Shown here: one piece after another, positions 27,521 to 34,685 of the stretch | Layout of the letters: every line of letters starts with the position of its first letter | How positions within the stretch are numbered: the stretch's first letter is position 1 | Origin: Collimonas humicola | GTDB taxonomy: Bacteria > Pseudomonadota > Gammaproteobacteria > Burkholderiales > Burkholderiaceae_D | Reading direction: 5' to 3' | DNA length: 64,000 nucleotides | Assembly (NCBI RefSeq): GCF_018304945.1 | Contig: NZ_JAGQEE010000001.1 | Coordinates: forward strand, 806,001-870,000 | Program-made: the position numbers and the translations under genes | Notes under the pieces: generated by a model | What the model was told of the DNA's origin: nothing | The model's input: the letters and a program-made list of their open reading frames with translations, nothing else | Databases searched by the model: none

Positions 27521-27540
27521 TTTAGCACACTCATGCGAAA
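27521..27540. promoter_or_regulatory. Palindromic operator, copy 2, in the tetR promoter
   Basis: Imperfect inverted repeat TTTAGCAC-ACTC-ATGCGAAA. It overlaps a likely -10 element TAAAAT on the complement and fills the spacer toward a TTTCAA -35-like element. It matches copy 1, supporting autorepression. Confidence 0.7.
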
Positions 27541-27572
27541 TTGAAAGAGCTTTATTCTGCATGCCTTTAGCG

Positions 27573-27971
27573 CTAATGCATGCTGCCGTCAACCAGCCAC
27601 AGCCAGTGCAGGTCAGAGTCGCTCTCCGCGGCAAGCGCCGCCGTGACGCCAGAACGATATTTTTTTCTCAGATTGCGTTGCTTGCCATAGGCACAGATTT
27701 TTTTGATCACCGCGTGCAGCTCGGCGTCTCCGGACGCATCGTCCATCAGTTCGGCCCACAGATTCGCGGCATCCCAGCGCCTGAAATGCACGTACACCGT
27801 ATTCCACTTGCCGAAGCGCGCCGGCAGTTCGTGCCATGCGCGCTCGCTGCCAATCAGCCATAGCAAGGCTTCTATGAACTGGCGGTTCCTTTTCGCGCGC
27901 AGCTCGGAATATCCGCTCTTGGCTGACAGCAGCAGCTCCAGCTTTCGCCACTGCTCATCCTGAAGAATCAT
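27573..27971 (-). CDS. IS5-type OrfA-like transposase domain protein (DUF4096 type), stand-alone
   Basis: 132 residues from the ATG at 27971, preceded by AGAGAAG. The segment WRKLELLLSAKSGYSEL and FGKWNTVYVHFRRWDAANLW is the N-terminal DUF4096-like domain of IS5/IS1182-type transposases. No catalytic DDE half follows, the C-terminal 50 residues are unrelated to an IS OrfB, and no terminal inverted repeats or target duplication were seen. It is either an insertion sequence remnant or a domesticated DNA-binding protein. The frame is intact with no stops. Confidence 0.65.
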   Translation of the reverse strand: MILQDEQWRKLELLLSAKSGYSELRAKRNRQFIEALLWLIGSERAWHELPARFGKWNTVYVHFRRWDAANLWAELMDDASGDAELHAVIKKICAYGKQRNLRKKYRSGVTAALAAESDSDLHWLWLVDGSMH

Positions 27972-28317
27972 GATCTTCTCTTTCGTTGGTCGCGCCGCGG
28001 ATCCTGTGGAAGACCGGCTTGCCGCAGCGACATTGCCGGGTTGCCTGTCTTGATGGCCGAGCGCTTGTCGGTTCATTTCGCCGTCGCGGCTTATGCATCG
28101 TTTATACAGACCGATTTTACATATTGTTTTGATAATTTTTCGTTAATAATTGTTAATGATTGTTAATTTGCAAAGAAAAACTTCCTGTGGAGAGCTTGAT
28201 GCGGGCATGACAAATTTGTCACGCCCGTGTCATCAGATCGTTTGAGGCCGAAGCCTAGACTGCAGTTCAGCGATGGCGGTTAGCGCTGTCGCCCTCTCCA
28301 CATTTAAGGAAACAATC
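27972..28317. promoter_or_regulatory. AT-rich upstream region of the DUF4148 gene
   Basis: A 346-nt gap without a gene. It contains three GTTAAT units exactly 10 nt apart (28142, 28152, 28162), a pattern expected to bend DNA, and the perfect 14-nt palindrome TGACAAATTTGTCA at 28208-28221. The gene start has AAGGA ahead of it. This looks like a regulated promoter for the downstream exported peptide; the regulator is unknown. Confidence 0.55.
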
Positions 28318-28602
28318 ATGCGTACCGTAAAAACGATCTTCACAGTCTTGGCCTTCGGCGCCGCCGCATCCGCTTTCGCAGAAGCACCCTACCCGCCTGA
28401 ACAGGCGTTCGTGTCGACCCTGACCCGGGCGCAAGTCGAGCAGGAAGTCGCCAAGGCTGAGGCACAGGGAACACTGCTGCAAAGCGACGCCGCCTATCCG
28501 GTCATTGCCGCGCCTGCGGTGCCAGGCGACAAGCCGATGATGGCGCAATTGCACGAGCATGGTAAGAGCGAGGCCGGCACCTCGATTTATGCAGGCGCAT
28601 AA
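28318..28602 (+). CDS. Exported DUF4148-like small protein
   Basis: 94 residues with a clear Sec signal (MRTVKTIFTVLAFGAAASAFA). The mature part contains the motif LTRAQVEQEVAKAEAQGTL followed by a short Pro/Ala-rich stretch, as in the DUF4148 family found in multiple copies in Burkholderiales. Function is unknown. The start is supported by AAGGAAACAATC ahead of the ATG. The long AT-rich upstream region suggests tight or strong regulation. Confidence 0.8.
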   Translation: MRTVKTIFTVLAFGAAASAFAEAPYPPEQAFVSTLTRAQVEQEVAKAEAQGTLLQSDAAYPVIAAPAVPGDKPMMAQLHEHGKSEAGTSIYAGA

Positions 28603-28640
28603 AACCGATGGCGCGCACGCCGGCCGCAGATGACGGCGGC

Positions 28641-29300
28641 TCAGCGCTTGCGCGCCAGCGTCAAGCCGTCGCCGACCGGCAGCATGGACAGGTCGATGCG
28701 CTCGTCGGCATGCAGTTTCAGGTTAAGCGCCTGCAAGGCAGCGGTATCGGCATCTTGCGCGGGAGCGGCCACGCTGCCGTCCCATAACACGTTGTCGATG
28801 GCGATCAGGCCGCCGCGCCGCACCAGCTGCAGGCAGCGTTCGTAGTAACCGTCATAGGCACTCTTGTCGGCATCGATAAAGGCAAAATCGTATTGCCCGG
28901 CCGCACCGGCAGCCAGCCGGGCGTCGAGCGTCGCCAGCGCCGGCGCCACCTGCAGGTCGATCTTGTGCGCCACCATCGCTTGCTCCCAGTAAGGGCGCGC
29001 GATGCGCGTATATTCGTCGCTGATGTCGCAAGCCAGGATCTGGCCGTCTTCCGGCAAGGCCAGCGCCACCGCCAGCGCGCTGTAGCCGGTAAAAACGCCT
29101 ATTTCTATCGTCTGGCGGGCGCCCATCAGACGTATCAGCAGGGCCATGAATTGCCCTTGCTCCGGCGATATCTGCATGCCGCCGCGGACATGGCTGCGGG
29201 TGGCGGCGCGCAATGCGGTTTGCGCCGGATGTTCACGCAGCGAGTGGCTTAGCAGATAGTCATAGAGCGTATCGTCAAGATTAAGCGTGCGGTTGGACAT
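28641..29300 (-). CDS. Class I SAM-dependent O-methyltransferase (caffeoyl-CoA OMT-like)
   Basis: Cytosolic methyltransferase of 219 residues. The SAM-binding loop is IEIGVFTGYSALAVALALP. The metal-binding aspartates are in FIDADKSAYDGYYE and AIDNVLWDGSV, as in cation-dependent caffeoyl-CoA/catechol O-methyltransferases. Acceptors are usually vicinal diols; the bacterial substrate is unknown. Monocistronic and convergent with the DUF4148 gene. Confidence 0.9.
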   Translation of the reverse strand: MSNRTLNLDDTLYDYLLSHSLREHPAQTALRAATRSHVRGGMQISPEQGQFMALLIRLMGARQTIEIGVFTGYSALAVALALPEDGQILACDISDEYTRIARPYWEQAMVAHKIDLQVAPALATLDARLAAGAAGQYDFAFIDADKSAYDGYYERCLQLVRRGGLIAIDNVLWDGSVAAPAQDADTAALQALNLKLHADERIDLSMLPVGDGLTLARKR

Positions 29301-29404
29301 GGTTTCGTTTTCTTGTAAGTGGAAAGATCAATTTACCACGCCAGCCTGCGCCGTCAAGGCAGCCACCGTTGGCCTGCTTGCAAGACCGGAGCGCGTGCGA
29401 AGGC

Positions 29405-30301
29405 CTAGCGCGCATCGGCGAAGATAGTCACCAGCCAGTCCACCAGCACCCGAACCTTGGGCGACAGCTGGCGGTGATGCGGATAGAGCACCGATACGGT
29501 CGACGGCCGCGGCCTGGCCGCAGGCAAGACTTCCCGCAGCTCGCCCGAGGCCAGCAGATGCGCGACGGCATAGCGCGGCAGCTGGATCAGGCCGAAACCC
29601 AATTTGCAGCACTGCACATAGGCATCGGCATTGTTGACCGATATGCTGCCGTTGATCGCATATTCGCCGGCCTCCCCGTTCACCGTGAATTCAAACGGAT
29701 AGAGCTTCCCGCTTTGCGGCGAAAAGAAATTGACTGCACGGTGTCTGTCAAGTTCGTCCACCGCCAGGGGTTCGCCATGCTTTTCCAGATAGGCCGGACT
29801 GGCGCAGGTGACCTGATCCAGGCTGGCGACCTGCCGGCCCACCATCGACGAATCGCGCAATTCGCCCACGCGCAGCACGCAATCGATGCTCTCCCGCACC
29901 AGGTCTACCAGGCGGTCGCCCATGCCGATCTGCAGTTCGATATTCGGGTAACGGTTGCAGAACTGGTCGAGCACCGGCAGCACGAAATGGCGCCCCAGCG
30001 TGCCGTGCATATCTATCCTCAGCTTGCCCGAGGGGTTGGCGACGGCTTGCGAAAACACATTTTCGGTTTCCTCCAGATCCGCCAGCAGCTGCATGCAACG
30101 CGTGTAATATGCGTCGCCGTCCAGGGTGGTGCTGACCTGGCGCGTGGTCCGGTGCAGCAGCCGCACGCGCAGGCGCGCTTCCAGCTGCTTGATGGCGTTG
30201 GTCACGGTCGCTTTCGGATAGCCGAGATCGTCGGCGGCCCTGGTAAAACTTTTCAATTCGACAATGCGCGTAAAAATGCGCATGGCTTCAAATTTGTCCA
30301 T
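29405..30301 (-). CDS. LysR family transcriptional regulator
   Basis: The ATG at 30301 (MDKFEAMRIFTRIVEL) gives 298 residues, normal for the family. The helix-turn-helix is SFTRAADDLGYPKATVTNAI, and the C-terminal effector domain includes LRVGELRDSSMVGRQVAS. An open extension to 30367 lacks family similarity. It is divergent from an SDR dehydrogenase gene with a symmetric site between them, the classic LysR arrangement, so the SDR gene is its likely target. Confidence 0.92.
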   Translation of the reverse strand: MDKFEAMRIFTRIVELKSFTRAADDLGYPKATVTNAIKQLEARLRVRLLHRTTRQVSTTLDGDAYYTRCMQLLADLEETENVFSQAVANPSGKLRIDMHGTLGRHFVLPVLDQFCNRYPNIELQIGMGDRLVDLVRESIDCVLRVGELRDSSMVGRQVASLDQVTCASPAYLEKHGEPLAVDELDRHRAVNFFSPQSGKLYPFEFTVNGEAGEYAINGSISVNNADAYVQCCKLGFGLIQLPRYAVAHLLASGELREVLPAARPRPSTVSVLYPHHRQLSPKVRVLVDWLVTIFADAR

Positions 30302-30347
30302 GGAGGCGTCCAGCTTGATTATTAATTCATATGGAACAGTGTAAGCA

Positions 30348-30366
30348 TGGATAGCTAGTTTATCCA
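30348..30366. promoter_or_regulatory. Inverted repeat in the lysR-SDR intergenic region
   Basis: TGGATA and TATCCA separated by 7 nt, in the 173-nt gap between the divergent lysR and SDR genes. Dyads of this spacing containing a T-N11-A core are typical LysR-family binding sites. Confidence 0.5.
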
Positions 30367-30474
30367 AATAAAATTAATCGTCATGATGCACGTACTGCCC
30401 TGCAAACCGACATCCGGCAATACATAGCGCGGGGCGGCTTAAGCAACGCTCAAACCAACTTCAAGGAACTTCAA

Positions 30475-31215
30475 ATGAATAACGCGGACAAGAAAGTAGC
30501 CATCGTCACCGGATCCTCGCGCGGCATCGGCGCGGCCGTGGCGCAACGCCTGGCGCAGGACGGCTTTGCCGTGATCGTCAACTATTCGGGCAGCGCTGCC
30601 GCTGCCGCAGCCCTGGTGCAGCAGCTGATCGGCCAAGGCGGCCAGGCATTGGCGGTACAGGCCGACGTCAGCGATCCTGCAGCGGTGCGCGCCATGTTCG
30701 ATGCGGCGGAACACGCATTTGGCGGCGTCGATGTGCTGGTCAACAACGCGGGCATCATGGTCAACGCAAGCATTGCCGAAACCGACGATGCCGGCTTCGA
30801 CCGCCAGATCGCCATCAATCTGAAAGGCAGCTTCAATACGCTGCGCGAAGCCGCCAAACGCCTGCGCAATGGCGGCCGCATCATCAATTTCTCGTCGAGC
30901 GTGGTCGGCATGCTGCAGCCTACCTATGGCGTGTATGCCGCCACCAAGGCTGGCGTGGAAGCGATGACCAGCGTGCTGGCCAAGGAGCTGCGCGGCAAGA
31001 ATATTACCGTCAACGCCATCGCACCAGGGCCGACCGCCACCGATCTTTTCCTCAACGGCAAACCGCAGGAGCTGGTCGAGCGCCTTGCCAAGATGGCGCC
31101 GCTGGAGCGCCTCGCCCAGCCGCAGGATATCGCCGGCGCAGCGTCCTTCCTGGCCGGCGCCGATGGCGGCTGGATCAATGGCCAGGTCCTGCGCGCCAAC
31201 GGCGGCATCATCTAA
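30475..31215 (+). CDS. SDR family oxidoreductase (FabG-like)
   Basis: NAD(P)-dependent short-chain dehydrogenase, 246 residues. Cofactor motif TGSSRGIGAAVAQRLA is near the start, followed by NNAG. The catalytic Ser is in INFSSSVVGM and Tyr-x-x-x-Lys in YGVYAATKAG. The C-terminal INGQVLRANGGII resembles the classical FabG ending GQ.L.V.GG. It reduces a keto group or oxidises an alcohol; the substrate is unknown. AAGGAA is seen ahead of the ATG. Confidence 0.92.
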   Translation: MNNADKKVAIVTGSSRGIGAAVAQRLAQDGFAVIVNYSGSAAAAAALVQQLIGQGGQALAVQADVSDPAAVRAMFDAAEHAFGGVDVLVNNAGIMVNASIAETDDAGFDRQIAINLKGSFNTLREAAKRLRNGGRIINFSSSVVGMLQPTYGVYAATKAGVEAMTSVLAKELRGKNITVNAIAPGPTATDLFLNGKPQELVERLAKMAPLERLAQPQDIAGAASFLAGADGGWINGQVLRANGGII

Positions 31216-31285
31216 ACGGCCTTGTTCAGGTTGCCGCCAGCGTTTCGGCCATTCGGCCAAAACAAGTGAACTTCTGATTCAGGCA

Positions 31286-31900
31286 TCAGGCATGCGGAGC
31301 GCATTTTGTCTCAAGCGGCAAATTGCGCGCCACATACGCCACCAGCTGCTGCACGCACGCGGCGAGGCTTTCATGGCCGCTATCGATTGCAAGCTGGGGA
31401 TGCTCAGGTGTTTCATACGGCGCGCTGATGCCGGTAAATTCGCTCAATTCGCCCGAACGCGCTTTCTTGTACAGGCCCTTGGGGTCGCGCGATTCGCAGG
31501 TCGCCAGGTCGGCGGCGACATGGATTTCGTGAAACGCCTCTCCGCAGGATTGGCGGGCGCGCGCACGGTCGGCCCGGTACGGGGAAATGAAAGCCGTGAT
31601 GCAGATCAGGCCGGCGTCGGCAAACAATGCGGCGACCTCGCCTACGCGCCGGATATTCTCGCTTCTATCCGCCGGGCTGAAGCCAAGATTTGCATTCAGG
31701 CCATTGCGTATATTGTCTCCATCCAGCACGTAGCAGGAATATCCCTGCGTCGTCAGCGCATGCTCCAGGGCCATGGCGAGCGAGGATTTGCCGGACGCGG
31801 GCAACCCGGTCAGCCACAGGACTGCGCCGCGGTGGCCGTAATGCGCCGCGCGCTGCGATGCATTCAAGGCATGGGGTACTGCGGTCAGATTTTTTTGCAT
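31286..31900 (-). CDS. cysC: Adenylyl-sulfate (APS) kinase
   Basis: Phosphorylates APS to PAPS, the donor for sulfotransferases. The 204-residue single-domain protein has P-loop GLPASGKSS (residues 32-40), DGDNIRNGLNANLGF, RSENIRRVGEVA, FISPYRADR and DPKGLYKKARSG, all diagnostic of CysC. It is not fused to CysN and no cysD/cysN is adjacent, so it appears dedicated to local PAPS supply. A sulfotransferase gene lies divergently about 220 nt away and a second one 15 kb away. Confidence 0.95.
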   Translation of the reverse strand: MQKNLTAVPHALNASQRAAHYGHRGAVLWLTGLPASGKSSLAMALEHALTTQGYSCYVLDGDNIRNGLNANLGFSPADRSENIRRVGEVAALFADAGLICITAFISPYRADRARARQSCGEAFHEIHVAADLATCESRDPKGLYKKARSGELSEFTGISAPYETPEHPQLAIDSGHESLAACVQQLVAYVARNLPLETKCAPHA

Positions 31901-32118
31901 TCAACGCTCCACAGAATATGGCGCCCTGCGACGGCCAGGCGGCGGAATACATGATGCCTCAAAACGCAGCGGCCGCAACGGCCAATATCCGCGATTCAAG
32001 CGTCAGCCACGCTACGCAGGCGCAGGATGCGGTAATATTTGCTGGACAGTTTGCCGGCGCCGCGGGTGCCGAAAACGTCGCGGGCAGCCATTCATATTTG
32101 AGAGCAAAGGCCATTCTG

Positions 32119-32940
32119 ATGATTCCAGCATTCGTCGGCGTAACGGGTTTACCGAGGGCGGGTTCCACCTTGCTGTGCCAGCTGCTGGCCCAGCATCCAG
32201 AAATTCATTGCGAAGGACATAGCTCTCCCCTGTGCAACACCTTGCTGGGGATCCGCCGCATGATCAGCGAAGATACTTTTTTCCTGTCGCAGCTCGATAC
32301 TCAGTTCGAACAAAGCTATGCCCACCTGACCTCGGCAATGCAAGGCTTCTTGCGCGGCTGGCATCATGATTGCGGCAAGCAGGCGGTGGTGGACAAGAAC
32401 CGCGCATGGCTGCACGCGATAGAACTGCTGCTGCATATCGAGCCGAACGCCAAGCTGATCGTGTGCCTGCGCGAGCTCGGACAAATCTACGGTTCGATCG
32501 AAGCGCAGCACCAGCGTACGATCCTGGTCGATTTCATCGACCACCTGGCCGATTTCGACCGCTTCGGGCGGGCCGACATGCTGTTCGCCAAAGACAAGGC
32601 CATCGGCGCTCCGCTGATCTCCCTGCATGCGGTGGCCGACCTGCCTAAGCATGTGCAGGAACGCCTGTATTTCATCCGTTTCGAAGACTTGATGGAACGG
32701 CCCTCGGCCTGCATGGCGCACCTATATTCCTGGCTGGGACTGTCGCCGTTCGAAATCGATCCCGACCATCTGGCGATCGGGGTCCAGGAAAGCGACAGCC
32801 ACTACCACATGAAATACAGCCACAAGCAGGCCCGCCAGATCAGCAAGCCGAAGCGGCACGATATCCCGCCGCGCATACAGGCACAGATCGAAACTGCCTG
32901 CTCCTGGTTCTACCAGCTTTACTATCCGCAGAAGAAGTAA
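32119..32940 (+). CDS. Sulfotransferase family protein
   Basis: PAPS-dependent sulfotransferase, 273 residues from the ATG at 32119 (AAAGG is seen upstream). The 5'-phosphosulfate loop GLPRAGSTLLCQLLA is at residues 9-23, and a LRELGQIYGSIEA segment fits the 3'-phosphate site. Later landmarks are LYFIRFEDLMERPSACM and the C-terminal HYHMKYSHKQ. The frame is open back to 31690, but upstream residues are low-complexity and lack a ribosome-binding site. Divergent cysC suggests joint function. The acceptor is unknown. Confidence 0.88.
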   Translation: MIPAFVGVTGLPRAGSTLLCQLLAQHPEIHCEGHSSPLCNTLLGIRRMISEDTFFLSQLDTQFEQSYAHLTSAMQGFLRGWHHDCGKQAVVDKNRAWLHAIELLLHIEPNAKLIVCLRELGQIYGSIEAQHQRTILVDFIDHLADFDRFGRADMLFAKDKAIGAPLISLHAVADLPKHVQERLYFIRFEDLMERPSACMAHLYSWLGLSPFEIDPDHLAIGVQESDSHYHMKYSHKQARQISKPKRHDIPPRIQAQIETACSWFYQLYYPQKK

Positions 32941-32966
32941 GGCCCGCTCCCTCGGGTCAGCTGTCC

Positions 32967-34685
32967 CTAAAACGCCTTGCCGATCTCGGCCCAGGCGCGC
33001 ACTGATTTATTGTCGCCGATCAGTTTTGGTGTCGAGCCGAACGGCGCCGCAACATAGAGCTTGGCATGCCACTGGTCCGGGCCTGCCCAATTCATGCCAA
33101 CGCCGGCGCCGCTCAGCGTGGCGCCGTTGTCGCCCGGCAGCCAGGGATTCTTGTTGACCGTTACGTGTTCGCTGTCGACGAAGGCCAGCACCTGCCAGCG
33201 CCCGCTCGCGAACTGGCCGAGATCGTGCCGCAGTTCAACCGAACCGAAGACCCCGGTATCGCCGGACAGCACGCCGATGTCATAGGCGCGCACCGTATAA
33301 GGACCGCCCGCGACCATCTTTTCGGCAGGGTCCAGGTTGCCGTTGGCCCATTGGCCGGCCAGCGTGAAATACAGGGAATCGTTCTGTGTCAGATTTTGCA
33401 GCTGCGCCAGATTGCCGTTCCATTTCGTGTAGCTGCCTTTGGTCTTGGCGGTGACCGAATCGGACAGTTCGGCCGCCCGGTCGTCGAAGCCGACACGTCC
33501 CGCGGTGATGCCTATGTTCCAGGTGCCGATGCCGCCGGCCAGCGCGCCGTTGCGCCAGTCGCCGTTCAGGCTCGCGCTCCAGTTGTCCAGGTGGCGGTCG
33601 GTCTTGATATTGCTGACGCCGATGCGGTCGTTCAATTGCTTGCGGTCGTACTGGATCTGGCCGTACAGGTTGGCCTCGCGCGTGCGCATGAACGGATGCT
33701 TGACCCAGATGCTCGCCACTTGCGCGGTGCCGCGCGCGTCCAGCGCGCCCAGGGCATCGCCGAGGATGTAATGCAGCGCCGAATAGGAGCCGCCCATACG
33801 CGTGCCCAGGCCATTGAGCAGGGTTTCATAGGCAATGCTGCCGTAATTCATGTCCCTGCCGCTGGTCAGGGCGCCAAGGCTGAGGACATCGCCATGGTGC
33901 AGCGGATTGAAGATATTTACGGCGGCGCTGAGGCGGGCGCGGCCGGTATAGCGGTTGCCGAAATTATCCACCGCCACATTGCCGGCCACCTGCGCCGTCG
34001 GGTCGGCTTGCACCTGCAGGTCGGAAGTGCCGACTGCTTCGCCTGGCTTCAGGAGCGCGCTGACGGCGACGCCCGGGATATCCGAGGCCAGCAGCAGCGT
34101 GCGGTCAAGCCCCGCCTGCGCAACCACTTGCCCGGCCTGCAAAGGAGACAAGGTTTGCTGCAGCAGGGCGTCGCCCACCCGGCTGCGGTTGTCCAGCTTG
34201 ACCTGGCCGTAACGGGCTTCGATCACCGTTACCTTCACCACGCCGCCTTGCACGGTCTGGGCCGGGATGATGGCGCGCGCCAGCGGGTAGCCGTGGCTGT
34301 GGTAATAGTCGGTGATGCGCGAGACCACTTCGCCGAGCTGGGCCAGGGTGAGGCTCTTGCCCTCGGCGTCGGCCACCAGCGCATGCAGGGTGGCCGTATC
34401 GAAAGCAGTATTGCCGGACAGCTGTATGCTGGTGACCTTGAAGGCCGCTCCCGCCGGCTGCTGGGCGCCGCCCTCCTGTTCGATGGTCAGCCCGGTCCCC
34501 GTTGACGAGGGAAGCGCCGGCTTGACCGGCTGGATCTGCTGCAGTATCGAGCCGGCGCTGGGCGGGGTCACCGGATCGGCCGCCAACGCGCAAAAATATG
34601 GGTAGCAGAGCAGCATGGCTGCGATGACCGGCTTCGTTGGCGTTAGGAATCTACCGTTATTATTCATTGAGGCTCGCTTATTCAT
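32967..34685 (-). CDS. Two-partner secretion outer-membrane transporter (TpsB; ShlB/FhaC/HecB type)
   Basis: Outer-membrane beta-barrel of 572 residues that exports the TpsA protein encoded just upstream. A signal peptide ends in CALAADPV. A POTRA domain follows (FKVTSIQLSGNTAFDTATL; YYHSHGYPLARAIIPAQ; VTVIEARYGQVKLDN). The C-terminal barrel contains the ShlB-type segments GAGVGMNWAGPDQWHAKLYV and PFGSTPKLIGDNKS and ends in phenylalanine. The ATG at 34685 overlaps the tpsA stop by 8 nt, so the pair is translationally coupled with the cargo gene first. Confidence 0.94.
   Translation of the reverse strand: MNKRASMNNNGRFLTPTKPVIAAMLLCYPYFCALAADPVTPPSAGSILQQIQPVKPALPSSTGTGLTIEQEGGAQQPAGAAFKVTSIQLSGNTAFDTATLHALVADAEGKSLTLAQLGEVVSRITDYYHSHGYPLARAIIPAQTVQGGVVKVTVIEARYGQVKLDNRSRVGDALLQQTLSPLQAGQVVAQAGLDRTLLLASDIPGVAVSALLKPGEAVGTSDLQVQADPTAQVAGNVAVDNFGNRYTGRARLSAAVNIFNPLHHGDVLSLGALTSGRDMNYGSIAYETLLNGLGTRMGGSYSALHYILGDALGALDARGTAQVASIWVKHPFMRTREANLYGQIQYDRKQLNDRIGVSNIKTDRHLDNWSASLNGDWRNGALAGGIGTWNIGITAGRVGFDDRAAELSDSVTAKTKGSYTKWNGNLAQLQNLTQNDSLYFTLAGQWANGNLDPAEKMVAGGPYTVRAYDIGVLSGDTGVFGSVELRHDLGQFASGRWQVLAFVDSEHVTVNKNPWLPGDNGATLSGAGVGMNWAGPDQWHAKLYVAAPFGSTPKLIGDNKSVRAWAEIGKAF

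Noticed and set aside
31690-32118. N-terminal extension of the 32.1 kb sulfotransferase
   Set aside because: The open frame is low-complexity, lacks a ribosome-binding site, and its first 70 codons lie within the antisense of cysC. The ATG at 32119 begins right at the PAPS-binding loop, as is usual.
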